Positions 34,055 through 41,719 of a stretch of 64,000 nucleotides of DNA are shown piece after piece. Below the pieces are notes generated by a model. The model was given only the letters and a program-made list of their open reading frames with translations. It was not told where the DNA came from and did not search any database. A program made the position numbers and the translations under genes. The stretch is from Leifsonia sp. CL147 (lineage in GTDB: Bacteria; Actinomycetota; Actinomycetes; Actinomycetales; Microbacteriaceae): positions 175,428-239,427 of the forward strand of contig NZ_FOTM01000003.1 in NCBI RefSeq assembly GCF_900114565.1. The letters run 5' to 3'. Every line of letters starts with the position of its first letter. Position 1 is the stretch's first letter.

Positions 34055-35245
34055 ATGGTGATCGAGCAGGGCAGACGTGACGCCGCCGACCGGGGCGCAC
34101 AACTCGACGGGGGACTGGTGCCCGGACGCGCCCTCCGTCCGCGGACCAAGGTGCTGCCCGAGCACGCCCGGGGCCACAACCGCTCGCTCGTACTGCAGTC
34201 GCTGTATCGCTCGGGGCGTGTGAGCCGGGCGGACCTCGCACGCAGCACCGGGCTCACGCGGGTGACCATCTCGGACCTGGTGGCCGAGCTCATCGCCGAG
34301 GGCCTCGTCGTCGAGCTGGGGCAGCGCGACGACGCCCGGCCCGGAAAGCCGGCGGTACTGCTCGACGTGGACCGCTCCGCCACCCAGATCATCGGCGTCG
34401 ACCTCAGCGAGCACGCCGTCTTCCGTGGAGCGGTGCTGGACATCGACGGCCGCATCCTGGATGCGGTGGTGATCGAGCTGGCCGGCACTCGCGGACAGGA
34501 CGCCACGGACAAGGTGCTGACGCTGGTCGATCGCCTCGTCGCGCTCGCCACGGCCCCGGTCCTCGGCATCGGCATCGGATCGCCGGGCATCGTGGATGCG
34601 GAGGGCACCGTCGCGGCCGCCCCCAACCTCGGCTGGGCGGACGAGCCGCTCCAACGGCTCCTCGCGCAGCGGACCGGCCTGCCGGTGTTCGTGGCGAACG
34701 ACGCGAACGTGGCCGTCCTCGCCGAGCACGGATTCGCAGACGCCCAGGGCGACATGATGCTGGTCAAAGTCGGCCATGGCGTCGGCTCCGGCCTGCTCGT
34801 CGCCGGGGCCCTCGTCTTCGGCAGCCGGTTCGCCGCCGGCGAGATCGGCCAGGTCATCGTCGGCACTGATGAGGGGCCGGATGCGCCGTACGATCGCGAG
34901 CACAGCCTGGAGGCCTGGCTGGCGGTGCCGCGCTTGGAGCGGCGCCTGGCCACGGCTACGGCCGCCGGGCGCCCGGCAGAACAGGTGCTGCGCGAGGCGG
35001 GTCAGCGTCTCGGCGTGGCGCTTGCTCCCGTCGTCGGTGCGCTCAACCTCTCCGAGCTGGTGCTCGCCGGGCCGGAGGACCTCCTCGACGGCATCGTCCT
35101 GGAGGCGTTCCGCGAGACGCTTCGCAACCGCACGATGGCGGGATTCCACTCCGGCGTCACCGTACGGATGACCAGCCAGGGCCGGGACATCGTCCTGCGC
35201 GGCTGCGTCGTCATGGTCCTATCGGCGCAGCTCGGCGTCTCCTGA
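34055..35245 (+). CDS. ROK family transcriptional regulator without the zinc motif
   Basis: A 396-aa protein with an N-terminal winged helix-turn-helix (about residues 40-90; SRADLARSTGLTRVTISDLVAELIAEG) and a ROK sugar-kinase-like domain (IGVDLSEH, GIGIGSPGIVD, VANDANVAVLAEHG, GVGSGLLV). The zinc-binding CxCGxxGCxE signature of typical ROK proteins is missing: the region reads EGPDAPYDREHSLEAWLA. It probably senses a sugar or sugar phosphate and may repress itself through the upstream inverted repeat. No sugar transport operon is adjacent. Confidence 0.88.
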   Translation: MVIEQGRRDAADRGAQLDGGLVPGRALRPRTKVLPEHARGHNRSLVLQSLYRSGRVSRADLARSTGLTRVTISDLVAELIAEGLVVELGQRDDARPGKPAVLLDVDRSATQIIGVDLSEHAVFRGAVLDIDGRILDAVVIELAGTRGQDATDKVLTLVDRLVALATAPVLGIGIGSPGIVDAEGTVAAAPNLGWADEPLQRLLAQRTGLPVFVANDANVAVLAEHGFADAQGDMMLVKVGHGVGSGLLVAGALVFGSRFAAGEIGQVIVGTDEGPDAPYDREHSLEAWLAVPRLERRLATATAAGRPAEQVLREAGQRLGVALAPVVGALNLSELVLAGPEDLLDGIVLEAFRETLRNRTMAGFHSGVTVRMTSQGRDIVLRGCVVMVLSAQLGVS

Positions 35246-35268
35246 GCCTCAGCGGGAAGCGATGGCGG

Positions 35269-36405
35269 TCACGGTGTCCAGGTGACACCGAGGGCCGCGG
35301 CGAGGGCGTGCTGCGCCGCGCCGCGGTACGGATGCTCCTGGGACACCGTGGCGTAGCGGAAGCCGAGCGGCATCGCGGCGCGTACCGGACGCCGCGCGGC
35401 CTCCTCCCGGAGCCCGTCGATGAACGCCTGCCCCAGCCGTGGCGCCGCACCGCCGACAACGATGGTGGGCACGTCGAGCGCGGCTCCGACCAGCAGGAGG
35501 GCGCGCGCGAGGACACGGGCGCCCTCCGCGATCCGTTCGCGTGACTCCGGGGCGTCGGCGAGGGCCGCGAGGTCGAACGCCTCCAGGTCGGCACCGTGGG
35601 GGAGCCCGAGCATGCTCGTGACCGAGACCACGGCCTCCAGGCAGCCCCGGTTGCCGCAGGGGCAGAGCGGAGCGTCCGGCCCGAACAGCACGGGAACGTG
35701 CCCGATCTCGCCGGCGCGATGCGCGGCGCCGCTCACGACGGCGCCGTCCACCACGACGGCTGCTCCGACGCCGGTGCTCAGCGAGACGAAGAGCTGGTTC
35801 GCACCGAGGCCGCCGGACGCCCCGGAATCGGCGATCGCCTCGGCGTCGGCATCGTTGATCGGGTGGATGGGCGCCTCCACGATCCCGGCCAGCTCCCGCG
35901 CGAGGTCCAGCTCCCTCCATCCCAGCTGCACAGACTCCCGGATCACGGTGCCGTCGACGATGCCGGGCACCTGGATGCCGACCGCGACGATGTGGGCGGT
36001 CGTCCCGGCCACGAGCGACTGCGTCACGCGTCGGAGGTCCTCCAGGGAGCCCGCTGCCGCCGGTCGTCGCGTCACCGTCAGCTCCTCGCCGAGGAGGTCG
36101 AGGACCGCTCCGCGCACGAGGCCCGGTTGGACGATCAGCGACAGGAGGACGTGACTCTCGCGGGCGACGCGCAGGGTCGTGGCTCGTTTGCCGCCCGTGC
36201 TCTCCGCACGCTCGCCTTCGATGACCAGCCCGTCCGCGATGAGCCCGGCGAGCAGGGAGGAGACGGTCGCGCTCGTGAGGCCGGTGCGCCGGGCGATCCC
36301 GGCCCGCGTCGCCGTCCCCTTGCCCGAAAGCACGAGCTGCAGCGCCGTGGTCAGATTCCGCTCGCGGACGGCGGCCTGCGTCGCCTTGCCGTGCTCGTCT
36401 GCCAC
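35269..36405 (-). CDS. ROK family transcriptional regulator with intact zinc motif
   Basis: A 378-aa protein with an N-terminal winged helix (GIARRTGLTSATVSSLLAGLIADG) and a ROK domain including AVGIQVPGIVD, STGVGAAVVV and the zinc signature CPCGNRGCLE. GTG 36405 has GGGAGCAG upstream and places the helix-turn-helix normally; a longer frame to 36564 is probably not translated. It converges with the other ROK gene, with 23 nt between the stops. The effector and target genes are unknown. Confidence 0.88.
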   Translation of the reverse strand: MADEHGKATQAAVRERNLTTALQLVLSGKGTATRAGIARRTGLTSATVSSLLAGLIADGLVIEGERAESTGGKRATTLRVARESHVLLSLIVQPGLVRGAVLDLLGEELTVTRRPAAAGSLEDLRRVTQSLVAGTTAHIVAVGIQVPGIVDGTVIRESVQLGWRELDLARELAGIVEAPIHPINDADAEAIADSGASGGLGANQLFVSLSTGVGAAVVVDGAVVSGAAHRAGEIGHVPVLFGPDAPLCPCGNRGCLEAVVSVTSMLGLPHGADLEAFDLAALADAPESRERIAEGARVLARALLLVGAALDVPTIVVGGAAPRLGQAFIDGLREEAARRPVRAAMPLGFRYATVSQEHPYRGAAQHALAAALGVTWTP

Positions 36406-36670
36406 TGTGCTGCTCCCTGGACCTGACCCTGCGCCTTCGGCTGTGTGCCGGCTCGCACGTTCACCCGCTAGATAGACGCGAATCGTGACATCTGCCGCCG
36501 ACTGGTCGACGACACTGAAGCCCACGCACGGTTCACGAAAATCGCCATCTGCATATCCTCGCATCAGGCGACGAATTCGTAGTCACCGCGGTTGTCCGGC
36601 GCATGACAGAACGTCTGCAAAAGGCACGGCCTCGGGCACGTCTGCATCCGTCCTTCGCTGACCGGATCGG

Positions 36671-36676
36671 TAGGGT
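36671..36676 (+). promoter_or_regulatory. -10 box of leaderless membrane protein gene
   Basis: TAGGGT, 7 nt, then ATG 36684. The 278-nt gap upstream (36406-36683) shows no other clear feature. Confidence 0.6.
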
Positions 36677-36683
36677 CTATCTC

Positions 36684-37925
36684 ATGAGTAGGCACCATCC
36701 GTCGCGTGGCGGTTCTCGAGCGTTGCGGACAGTCGTCGGCTCTCTCCTCGCAGGCGCAGCACTGGTCCTGCTCTCTGGTTTCGCATCCGGCGGCGGCTCG
36801 ACGGACGCGCCTGGTTCGACACCCGGTCATCAGGTCCCCTGGGACGGGGTGAAGGTCGGAATGTGCTCGGACATCGGTTCGGGGAGTGTGCCGGACAGGG
36901 TGACGGTTCTTGACTGTGAGCAAGCGCATCGTGGCGAGTTCTATTGGGTCGGTTCACTCCCGGCCGGTCCATTTCCGGGCGACTCGGGCGCTCGCGCTGC
37001 AATGACGAAGATATGCAGCACGCACCTCCCACCAGGTCCGATCGGCTGGTTCACCTCTTTCAGTCCCAGCGAGACGGCGTGGGCGGTCGGCAATCGCCAG
37101 GGATACTGTCTTGCTTCAACAGAGCACCAAGAGCCCTACACGGGTTCGCTGGCCTCGCTCTGGATCGCTCCGTGGGTACCGCTCTATTGGGGAGACGGGG
37201 CGCTCGCTCTTGCGATGGTCGCAACGTATCTTGTGAGTGGCGCGCGACTCTGGCGGATGGCTCCCACGAGCAGCACTCGAGCGGCTTGGATCCGTGAACT
37301 GTGGTGGTTCGTTCTTCCGGCGGTTGGAATCGTTTCAGCCGTTGTGTTTCCGAATGGCAAACGAACGTACTCGGCGCAGTCTGCACTGCCGTTTCCGGTT
37401 TCGATGACACTCTGGTTCTCGACGATGGCCGTCATCGCGACAGCACTCCTCATTGTTCGGGCAATGAGCATGGGACGGCTCGTACGCGCCGCGAAGTCGC
37501 ACCCGGAGGCTCTGGTGCTGGAGGGTGTGCGGTTGAACCTGACTGTGGCGCGGCTGCGAATGCTCGTAGATGACGGCGTGCGGACAGGCGGGCACAGGGG
37601 CACGAACCTGAAGCTGCCGTTCTGGTTTCCGCTCGTCATCACCGGCGGCGCGATCCTGATCACGACGAACGATGGGAAGACGATCACGCTCGAGCGAGAA
37701 AACATTCAGACCATAACCACCGAGTTCACCTCCGTCGACGTCGGCTCTGGCCACACGCGGTCGGCCTCCCTCATCGACATCGCGCTCAACGACCCGGAGC
37801 TCGTCATTCCACTTGCGGTCCGCTCCACCCGGTGGAACGCGTTCTTCCGGCTCACCGCGAACGCCAAAGACACTGCCATAGTGCGGAAGGAGCTCGCCGA
37901 ACGCTTGGATCCCGTTCGCCTCTGA
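36684..37925 (+). CDS. Membrane protein of unknown function with septum-formation-like extracellular segment
   Basis: A 413-aa protein. A signal-like N-terminal helix (TVVGSLLAGAALVLLSG) is followed by an extracellular segment with GMCSDIGSG and VTVLDCEQAHRGEFYWVG, resembling the actinobacterial septum-formation / DUF4190-associated domain. Three or more membrane helices (about 160-255) and a cytosolic part (PLVITGGAILITTNDGKTITLE) follow. I do not recognise the full family. Its base composition is visibly less GC-rich than its neighbours', and it sits next to the initiator tRNA gene, so it may be a recent arrival, though no integrase or repeat ends are seen. Confidence 0.7.
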   Translation: MSRHHPSRGGSRALRTVVGSLLAGAALVLLSGFASGGGSTDAPGSTPGHQVPWDGVKVGMCSDIGSGSVPDRVTVLDCEQAHRGEFYWVGSLPAGPFPGDSGARAAMTKICSTHLPPGPIGWFTSFSPSETAWAVGNRQGYCLASTEHQEPYTGSLASLWIAPWVPLYWGDGALALAMVATYLVSGARLWRMAPTSSTRAAWIRELWWFVLPAVGIVSAVVFPNGKRTYSAQSALPFPVSMTLWFSTMAVIATALLIVRAMSMGRLVRAAKSHPEALVLEGVRLNLTVARLRMLVDDGVRTGGHRGTNLKLPFWFPLVITGGAILITTNDGKTITLERENIQTITTEFTSVDVGSGHTRSASLIDIALNDPELVIPLAVRSTRWNAFFRLTANAKDTAIVRKELAERLDPVRL

Positions 37926-38059
37926 ACCTGCGACACTGATCGACTTCGCCATCGGCGGCGTCCCCGTCGCGCTCCTGAGCAGTACGAGATGCGCGCGGGA
38001 AACGGCAACTCATCGTGGTCGGGGGCGCCCGATCGAGTCGATCCCGGAGAGACAAAACA

Positions 38060-38095
38060 GGCCCGGACCGGGGATTTCTCCACCGAGTCCGGGCC
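38060..38095 (-). terminator. Terminator downstream of tRNA-Met(i)
   Basis: GGCCCGGAC (38060-38068) pairs with GTCCGGGCC (38087-38095), with extra CGG/CCG pairing inside. On the minus strand the hairpin is followed by TGTTTTG. Confidence 0.8.
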
Positions 38096-38099
38096 TTCT

Positions 38100-38176
38100 T
38101 GGTTGCGGGGGCAGGATTTGAACCTACGACCTCTGGGTTATGAGCCCAGCGAGCTACCGAGCTGCTCCACCCCGCG
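38100..38176 (-). tRNA. Initiator tRNA-Met (anticodon CAT), CCA encoded
   Basis: A 77-nt cloverleaf on the minus strand. The acceptor CGCGGGG pairs with CCCCGCA, leaving the C1:A72 mismatch that marks initiator tRNA. The anticodon loop CTCATAA has anticodon CAT, and the stem ends in three G:C pairs (GGG/CCC), also an initiator mark. The T-loop is TTCAAAT. The sequence ends ACCA, so the 3' CCA is genomic. Confidence 0.96.
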
Positions 38177-38295
38177 GCACAAGAACAAACACTAGCACGG
38201 GATCCTCAGGTGCATGAAATCGCGAACACGCTCTCGGGCGCGTCGCGGCCCTGGACCGGACGTCCTACTAGAGTCGATCCGAGATAGGGGATGCG

Positions 38296-39378
38296 ATGGC
38301 GAGTGCCGTGACGAAGTACCGGGTTGTCGTGGTCGAGGACGACCCGGATGTGGCCTTCTTCATGAAGACCATCCTGGAGAAGCGGGCCGACGCCGTCGCC
38401 CTGGCGGTCACGGATCCGTCGGTCGCTCTCGCCGAGATCGCCGCATTCGAACCCGACCTCGTCATCACGGACATCGAGATGCCGGGGAAGTCCGGTCTCG
38501 AGCTGCTGACGGAGCTGCGCACCGAGTATCCCGGGATGCCGGTGGTCGTCATGACCGCCCATGTCTCGGTCGACTACGCGGTGTCGGCGCTGCGGGCGCA
38601 GGCGGACGAGTTCCTCACCAAGCCGGTGGCCTCGGCGGAGCTGGTGGCGATCGTGAACCGCCTGGCCGCCGAAGGGCGCGTGAAGCGCGCGGCCCAGCGG
38701 CAGCAGGTCGTGCTCGCGATCGGTGCGCATCCGGACGATGTGGAGATCGGCGTCGGCGGCATCCTCGCGGCGCACCGCGAGGCCGGCAACCAGGTGGTCA
38801 TCCTCACGCTCTCGCGAGGCGCACGCGGCGGCGATGCCAACAACCGTCAGCATGAATCGCTCGCCTCGGCGGAGCTCCTGGGCGCGCGGCTGTTCCTGGA
38901 GGACCTCGAGGACACGCACATCTCGGCCGCCGACCCGACCGTCGGGATCATCGAGCGCGTGGTCGCCGAGGTGCAGCCGGACATCGTCTACACGCACTCG
39001 TCGCACGACCGGCATCAGGACCATCGCGCCGTCCACGCCGCCACGAACGTCGCGACCCGCTCGGTCCGCACGGTCTGCTGCTTCCAGAGCCCGTCGGCCA
39101 CGATCGACTTCCGCCCGACCCGGTTCGTCCCGATCGACGGGTTCACCGAGAGCAAGCTCCAGCTCCTCGACTGCTTCCGGTCCCAGACCGAGCTGCGGAC
39201 GTACCTGGAGCCGGACTTCGTGCTCGCGACCGCGCGCTACTGGTCGCGGTTCGGCGGCGGCAAGAACTGCGAGCCGCTGGAGGTGATGCGGGACACCGCG
39301 GACATCTCGATCCCCGCATCCGCCCTTCCGGCGGAGGCACGCCCGGCCGCATACCGACAGAACAGGACCGCCGAATGA
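38296..39378 (+). CDS. Receiver domain fused to PIG-L/LmbE-type N-deacetylase
   Basis: A 360-aa two-domain protein. Residues 1-130 are a complete response-regulator receiver: acidic pair D15/D16, phospho-acceptor Asp59 (VITDIEMPG), Thr87 and Lys109 (FLTKPV). Residues 137-360 are a PIG-L/LmbE zinc deacetylase with AIGAHPDDVE (142-150) and THSSHDRHQDH (233-243). PIG-L enzymes remove N-acetyl groups from amino sugars (MshB, BshB and GPI deacetylase are examples). The fusion implies that phosphorylation controls an enzyme rather than DNA binding. First gene of a seven-gene overlapping operon; the next ORF overlaps it by 4 nt. Confidence 0.9.
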   Translation: MASAVTKYRVVVVEDDPDVAFFMKTILEKRADAVALAVTDPSVALAEIAAFEPDLVITDIEMPGKSGLELLTELRTEYPGMPVVVMTAHVSVDYAVSALRAQADEFLTKPVASAELVAIVNRLAAEGRVKRAAQRQQVVLAIGAHPDDVEIGVGGILAAHREAGNQVVILTLSRGARGGDANNRQHESLASAELLGARLFLEDLEDTHISAADPTVGIIERVVAEVQPDIVYTHSSHDRHQDHRAVHAATNVATRSVRTVCCFQSPSATIDFRPTRFVPIDGFTESKLQLLDCFRSQTELRTYLEPDFVLATARYWSRFGGGKNCEPLEVMRDTADISIPASALPAEARPAAYRQNRTAE

Positions 39379-40385
39379 CCGACTCCAGAACCCGCGTGCT
39401 GGTGACCGGCGCAGGCGGCCCCGCCGGCGTCGCCGTCATCCGTTCCCTGCTGGCCCGCGACGACGTCGACGTGTTCGCGGCCGACATGGACGGCTGGGCC
39501 AGCGGGCTGTATCTGGTACCCGAGGACCGTCGCCGGATCGTTCCGGCGGGACGCTCCGACGGGTTCGTGGATGCGCTGATCGGGATGTGCCGGGACGACG
39601 CCATCCAGGTCCTGTTCTCCACGGTCGATGTCGAGCTCCCCGGGCTCGCGGCCCGCCGGACGGAGCTGGAGGCGGTCGGGACACAACTGGCCGCGCCGTC
39701 CCACGACACGCTGGTGACGTGCCTGGACAAGTTCGCCCTGGTCCAGCGGGTCGGCAGCCGGGCCGCCGTGCCCGAGACGCGGCTGCTGAACCGCGAAGGC
39801 GCCGGCGCCGACTGGACGTTCCCCGTCATCATCAAGCCGCGCAGCGGCGCAGGGTCGCGCGGCGTGCGCCTGATCGCGGACCGCGGCGAGCTGGAGGCGC
39901 TCGGCACGGACGAGAGCATCATCATCCAGGAGAACCTCCCGGGGGAGGAGTTCTCGGTGGATGTGCTCGCGGGCCTCGACGGCGAGGTCATCGCCGCGGT
40001 CCCGCGCTCCCGCGAGCGGGTCGACTCGGGGGTCTCGATCGCCGGACGCACCGTGCGCCGGCCGGAGCTCTCGGACACAGCTGCCGCCGTCGCGCGCGCC
40101 ATCGGACTGACCGGCGTGGCGAACGTCCAGCTGCGTTACAGCGCGGCCGGAATCCCCGCCCTGCTGGAGGTCAACCCGCGCTTCCCGGGCGCGATGCCGC
40201 TCACGATCGCCGCGGGCGTCGACATGCCGTCGCTGCTGCTGGATCTGGTCCTCGGCCGTCCCGTCCCTTCCGCTGTCGACTTCGCCGAGCTCGCCAACGT
40301 CCGCTTCCTGGAGGACGTCTTCCTCAGCCCCGCCGACGTGCTCGTCTCCGAGAACGCGGCGCACGCCGAGGGTTTCGAGGAGTGA
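39375..40385 (+). CDS. ATP-grasp ligase
   Basis: A 336-aa carboxylate-amine/thiol ligase-type protein. The N-terminal Rossmann-like region begins VLVTGAGGPAGVAVIRSL. The ATP-grasp core shows FPVIIKPRSGAGSRGVRLI (nucleotide lysine and Gly-rich loop), IIQENLPGEEFSVDVLAG and LLEVNPRFPGAMPLTI (metal-binding Glu/Asn). The arrangement resembles the carbamoyl-phosphate-synthase-like and PylC-like ATP-grasp proteins. It probably joins a carboxylate to an amine, with substrates unknown. It overlaps the deacetylase gene and the PHP gene by 4 nt each. Confidence 0.88.
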   Translation: MTDSRTRVLVTGAGGPAGVAVIRSLLARDDVDVFAADMDGWASGLYLVPEDRRRIVPAGRSDGFVDALIGMCRDDAIQVLFSTVDVELPGLAARRTELEAVGTQLAAPSHDTLVTCLDKFALVQRVGSRAAVPETRLLNREGAGADWTFPVIIKPRSGAGSRGVRLIADRGELEALGTDESIIIQENLPGEEFSVDVLAGLDGEVIAAVPRSRERVDSGVSIAGRTVRRPELSDTAAAVARAIGLTGVANVQLRYSAAGIPALLEVNPRFPGAMPLTIAAGVDMPSLLLDLVLGRPVPSAVDFAELANVRFLEDVFLSPADVLVSENAAHAEGFEE

Positions 40386-41155
40386 GCGCGACGGGAGCCG
40401 ACCGGCTCTCCTCCGTCCTGCGGGGCGACCACCACGTCCACTCCACCTTCTCGGACGACGCCCGCAGCACGCTGGCGGAGAACATCGCCGCCGCGTCCGC
40501 CGCGGGCCTCGAGACGGTACGCCTGACGGACCACGTGCGGGCGTCCACGACCTGGGTGCCCGAGTTCGTCGCGGCCGTGGCCGCCGAGCGCATCCCGGAC
40601 GGTCTCACTGTCTTGACCGGCGTCGAGGCGAAGCTGCTGGATGCGGCGGGCTCCGTCGACCTACCCGAGGGCTTGGTGGTCGGTCGCGGAGGTGTCGATG
40701 CGGTCGTCATCGGCGACCATCAGTTCCCCGGGGTCGACGGTCCCTGGTCGCCGACCATGACGCGCGAACGTCTGGCGGCGGGGCTCTCCGAGGATGACGC
40801 GCTCGACCTGATGATCGAGGCGAGCATCCGGGCGATGGAGCGAACTCCGCACGCGCAGCTGGCGCACTGGTTCTCGATCCTGCCGAAGGTCGGGCTCGAC
40901 GAATCCCAGCTGGGCGCCCAGCGCCTGCTCGCCTGGGCACAGGCCGCAGCCGCGACCGGCACGATCGTCGAGGTGAACGAGAAGTGGGACTGCCCGGGCC
41001 CTGAGGCCATCGCCGCTCTCCTGGTGGCAGGTGCGCGTATCGTTGCCTCAACGGACAGCCACGTCGCCGCGGACGTCGGGCGCTATGAGCGAGTTCCGGC
41101 GTTGCTCGAAGCCGGCGCCCGTGCGGCGGCCGGAGAAACGGAGGAGGCACGATGA
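40382..41155 (+). CDS. PHP-domain phosphoesterase
   Basis: A 257-aa protein with PHP motifs GDHHVHSTFSDDA near residue 14, RLTDHV near 47, TGVEAKLLD near 80, VIGDHQF near 103 and ASTDSHVAADVGRY near 224, close to the histidinol-phosphatase-like subgroup. It is likely a metal-dependent phosphatase acting on a small phospho-metabolite. GTG 40382 overlaps the ATP-grasp stop and the next ATG overlaps its own stop, so it is translated in a chain with the rest of the operon. Confidence 0.87.
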   Translation: MSATGADRLSSVLRGDHHVHSTFSDDARSTLAENIAAASAAGLETVRLTDHVRASTTWVPEFVAAVAAERIPDGLTVLTGVEAKLLDAAGSVDLPEGLVVGRGGVDAVVIGDHQFPGVDGPWSPTMTRERLAAGLSEDDALDLMIEASIRAMERTPHAQLAHWFSILPKVGLDESQLGAQRLLAWAQAAAATGTIVEVNEKWDCPGPEAIAALLVAGARIVASTDSHVAADVGRYERVPALLEAGARAAAGETEEAR

Positions 41156-41310
41156 GCCCCGTCGAACCGCCGGACGCGCTGCGTGAGCGCATCGAGGAGG
41201 AGCTGGAGCGGGACCGCCGCTGGGAGTTCCGGCTGCCGCTCTTCGGCGGCATCGCGATCCTGATCTGCGCGGCGATCGTCGTCGTCCGGGTGGTGTTCCT
41301 GCATGTCTGA
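41152..41310 (+). CDS. 52-aa single-pass membrane protein
   Basis: A short ORF with start (ATG 41152) and stop (41308-41310) both overlapping its neighbours: 4 nt with the PHP gene and 8 nt with the receiver gene. It encodes an acidic/basic N-terminal helix (ALRERIEEELERDRRWEF) and one membrane helix (FGGIAILICAAIVVVRVVFL). Homologues are unknown to me. The double overlap and coding-like third positions make it a likely real gene. It could anchor or regulate the histidine kinase encoded two genes on (inference). Confidence 0.75.
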   Translation: MSPVEPPDALRERIEEELERDRRWEFRLPLFGGIAILICAAIVVVRVVFLHV

Positions 41311-41719
41311 TCAGGCGGACCGCACCCGGCGCGTGGTGATCGCGGATGACGACGACGACATCCGTGGACTGATGACCATCGCAGCGAAGCGTGCGGGTGT
41401 AGAGATCGTCGCCGCCGTCGACAACGGCCACGCAGCGCTCGAAGCCGTCCGCCGCGGCGGTGTCGACCTGGTGGTCCTGGACATCTCGATGCCCGGGCTC
41501 AACGGTGTGGAGGTGGCCGAGGCGATGCGCGCCGATGAGCGAACGCTGCCCACGCTCATCCTGATGGTGTCGGCATCCGTGCAGCTGCTCACCGACCACG
41601 GCGTGGTCGCCGAACGGGCGGACAGCTTCCTGGTGAAGCCCTTCAGCCCGCGGGCACTGTCCACCCGCATCCGGGAGATGCTGCAGCTGGATGCGCAGCG
41701 GGTGGAGGAGTCCGCATGA
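41303..41719 (+). CDS. Single-domain response regulator receiver
   Basis: A 138-aa protein that is only a receiver: acidic cluster DDDDD at 15-19, phospho-acceptor Asp60 (VVLDISMPG), Ser90 and Lys112 (FLVKPF). There is no DNA-binding or other output domain, so it resembles CheY/Spo0F-type phosphate relays or sinks. It overlaps the histidine kinase gene by 4 nt. It may relay phosphate between the kinase and the receiver-deacetylase fusion encoded upstream. Confidence 0.92.
   Translation: MSDQADRTRRVVIADDDDDIRGLMTIAAKRAGVEIVAAVDNGHAALEAVRRGGVDLVVLDISMPGLNGVEVAEAMRADERTLPTLILMVSASVQLLTDHGVVAERADSFLVKPFSPRALSTRIREMLQLDAQRVEESA

Noticed and set aside
35269..36564. A 431-aa version of the minus-strand ROK regulator
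   Set aside because: The extra 53 residues have no family match, and GTG 36405 has a well-spaced GGGAG site.
36406..38176. A genomic island integrated at the tRNA-Met gene
   Set aside because: No integrase, no partial tRNA duplication and only one atypical gene; the tRNA is intact with its CCA.
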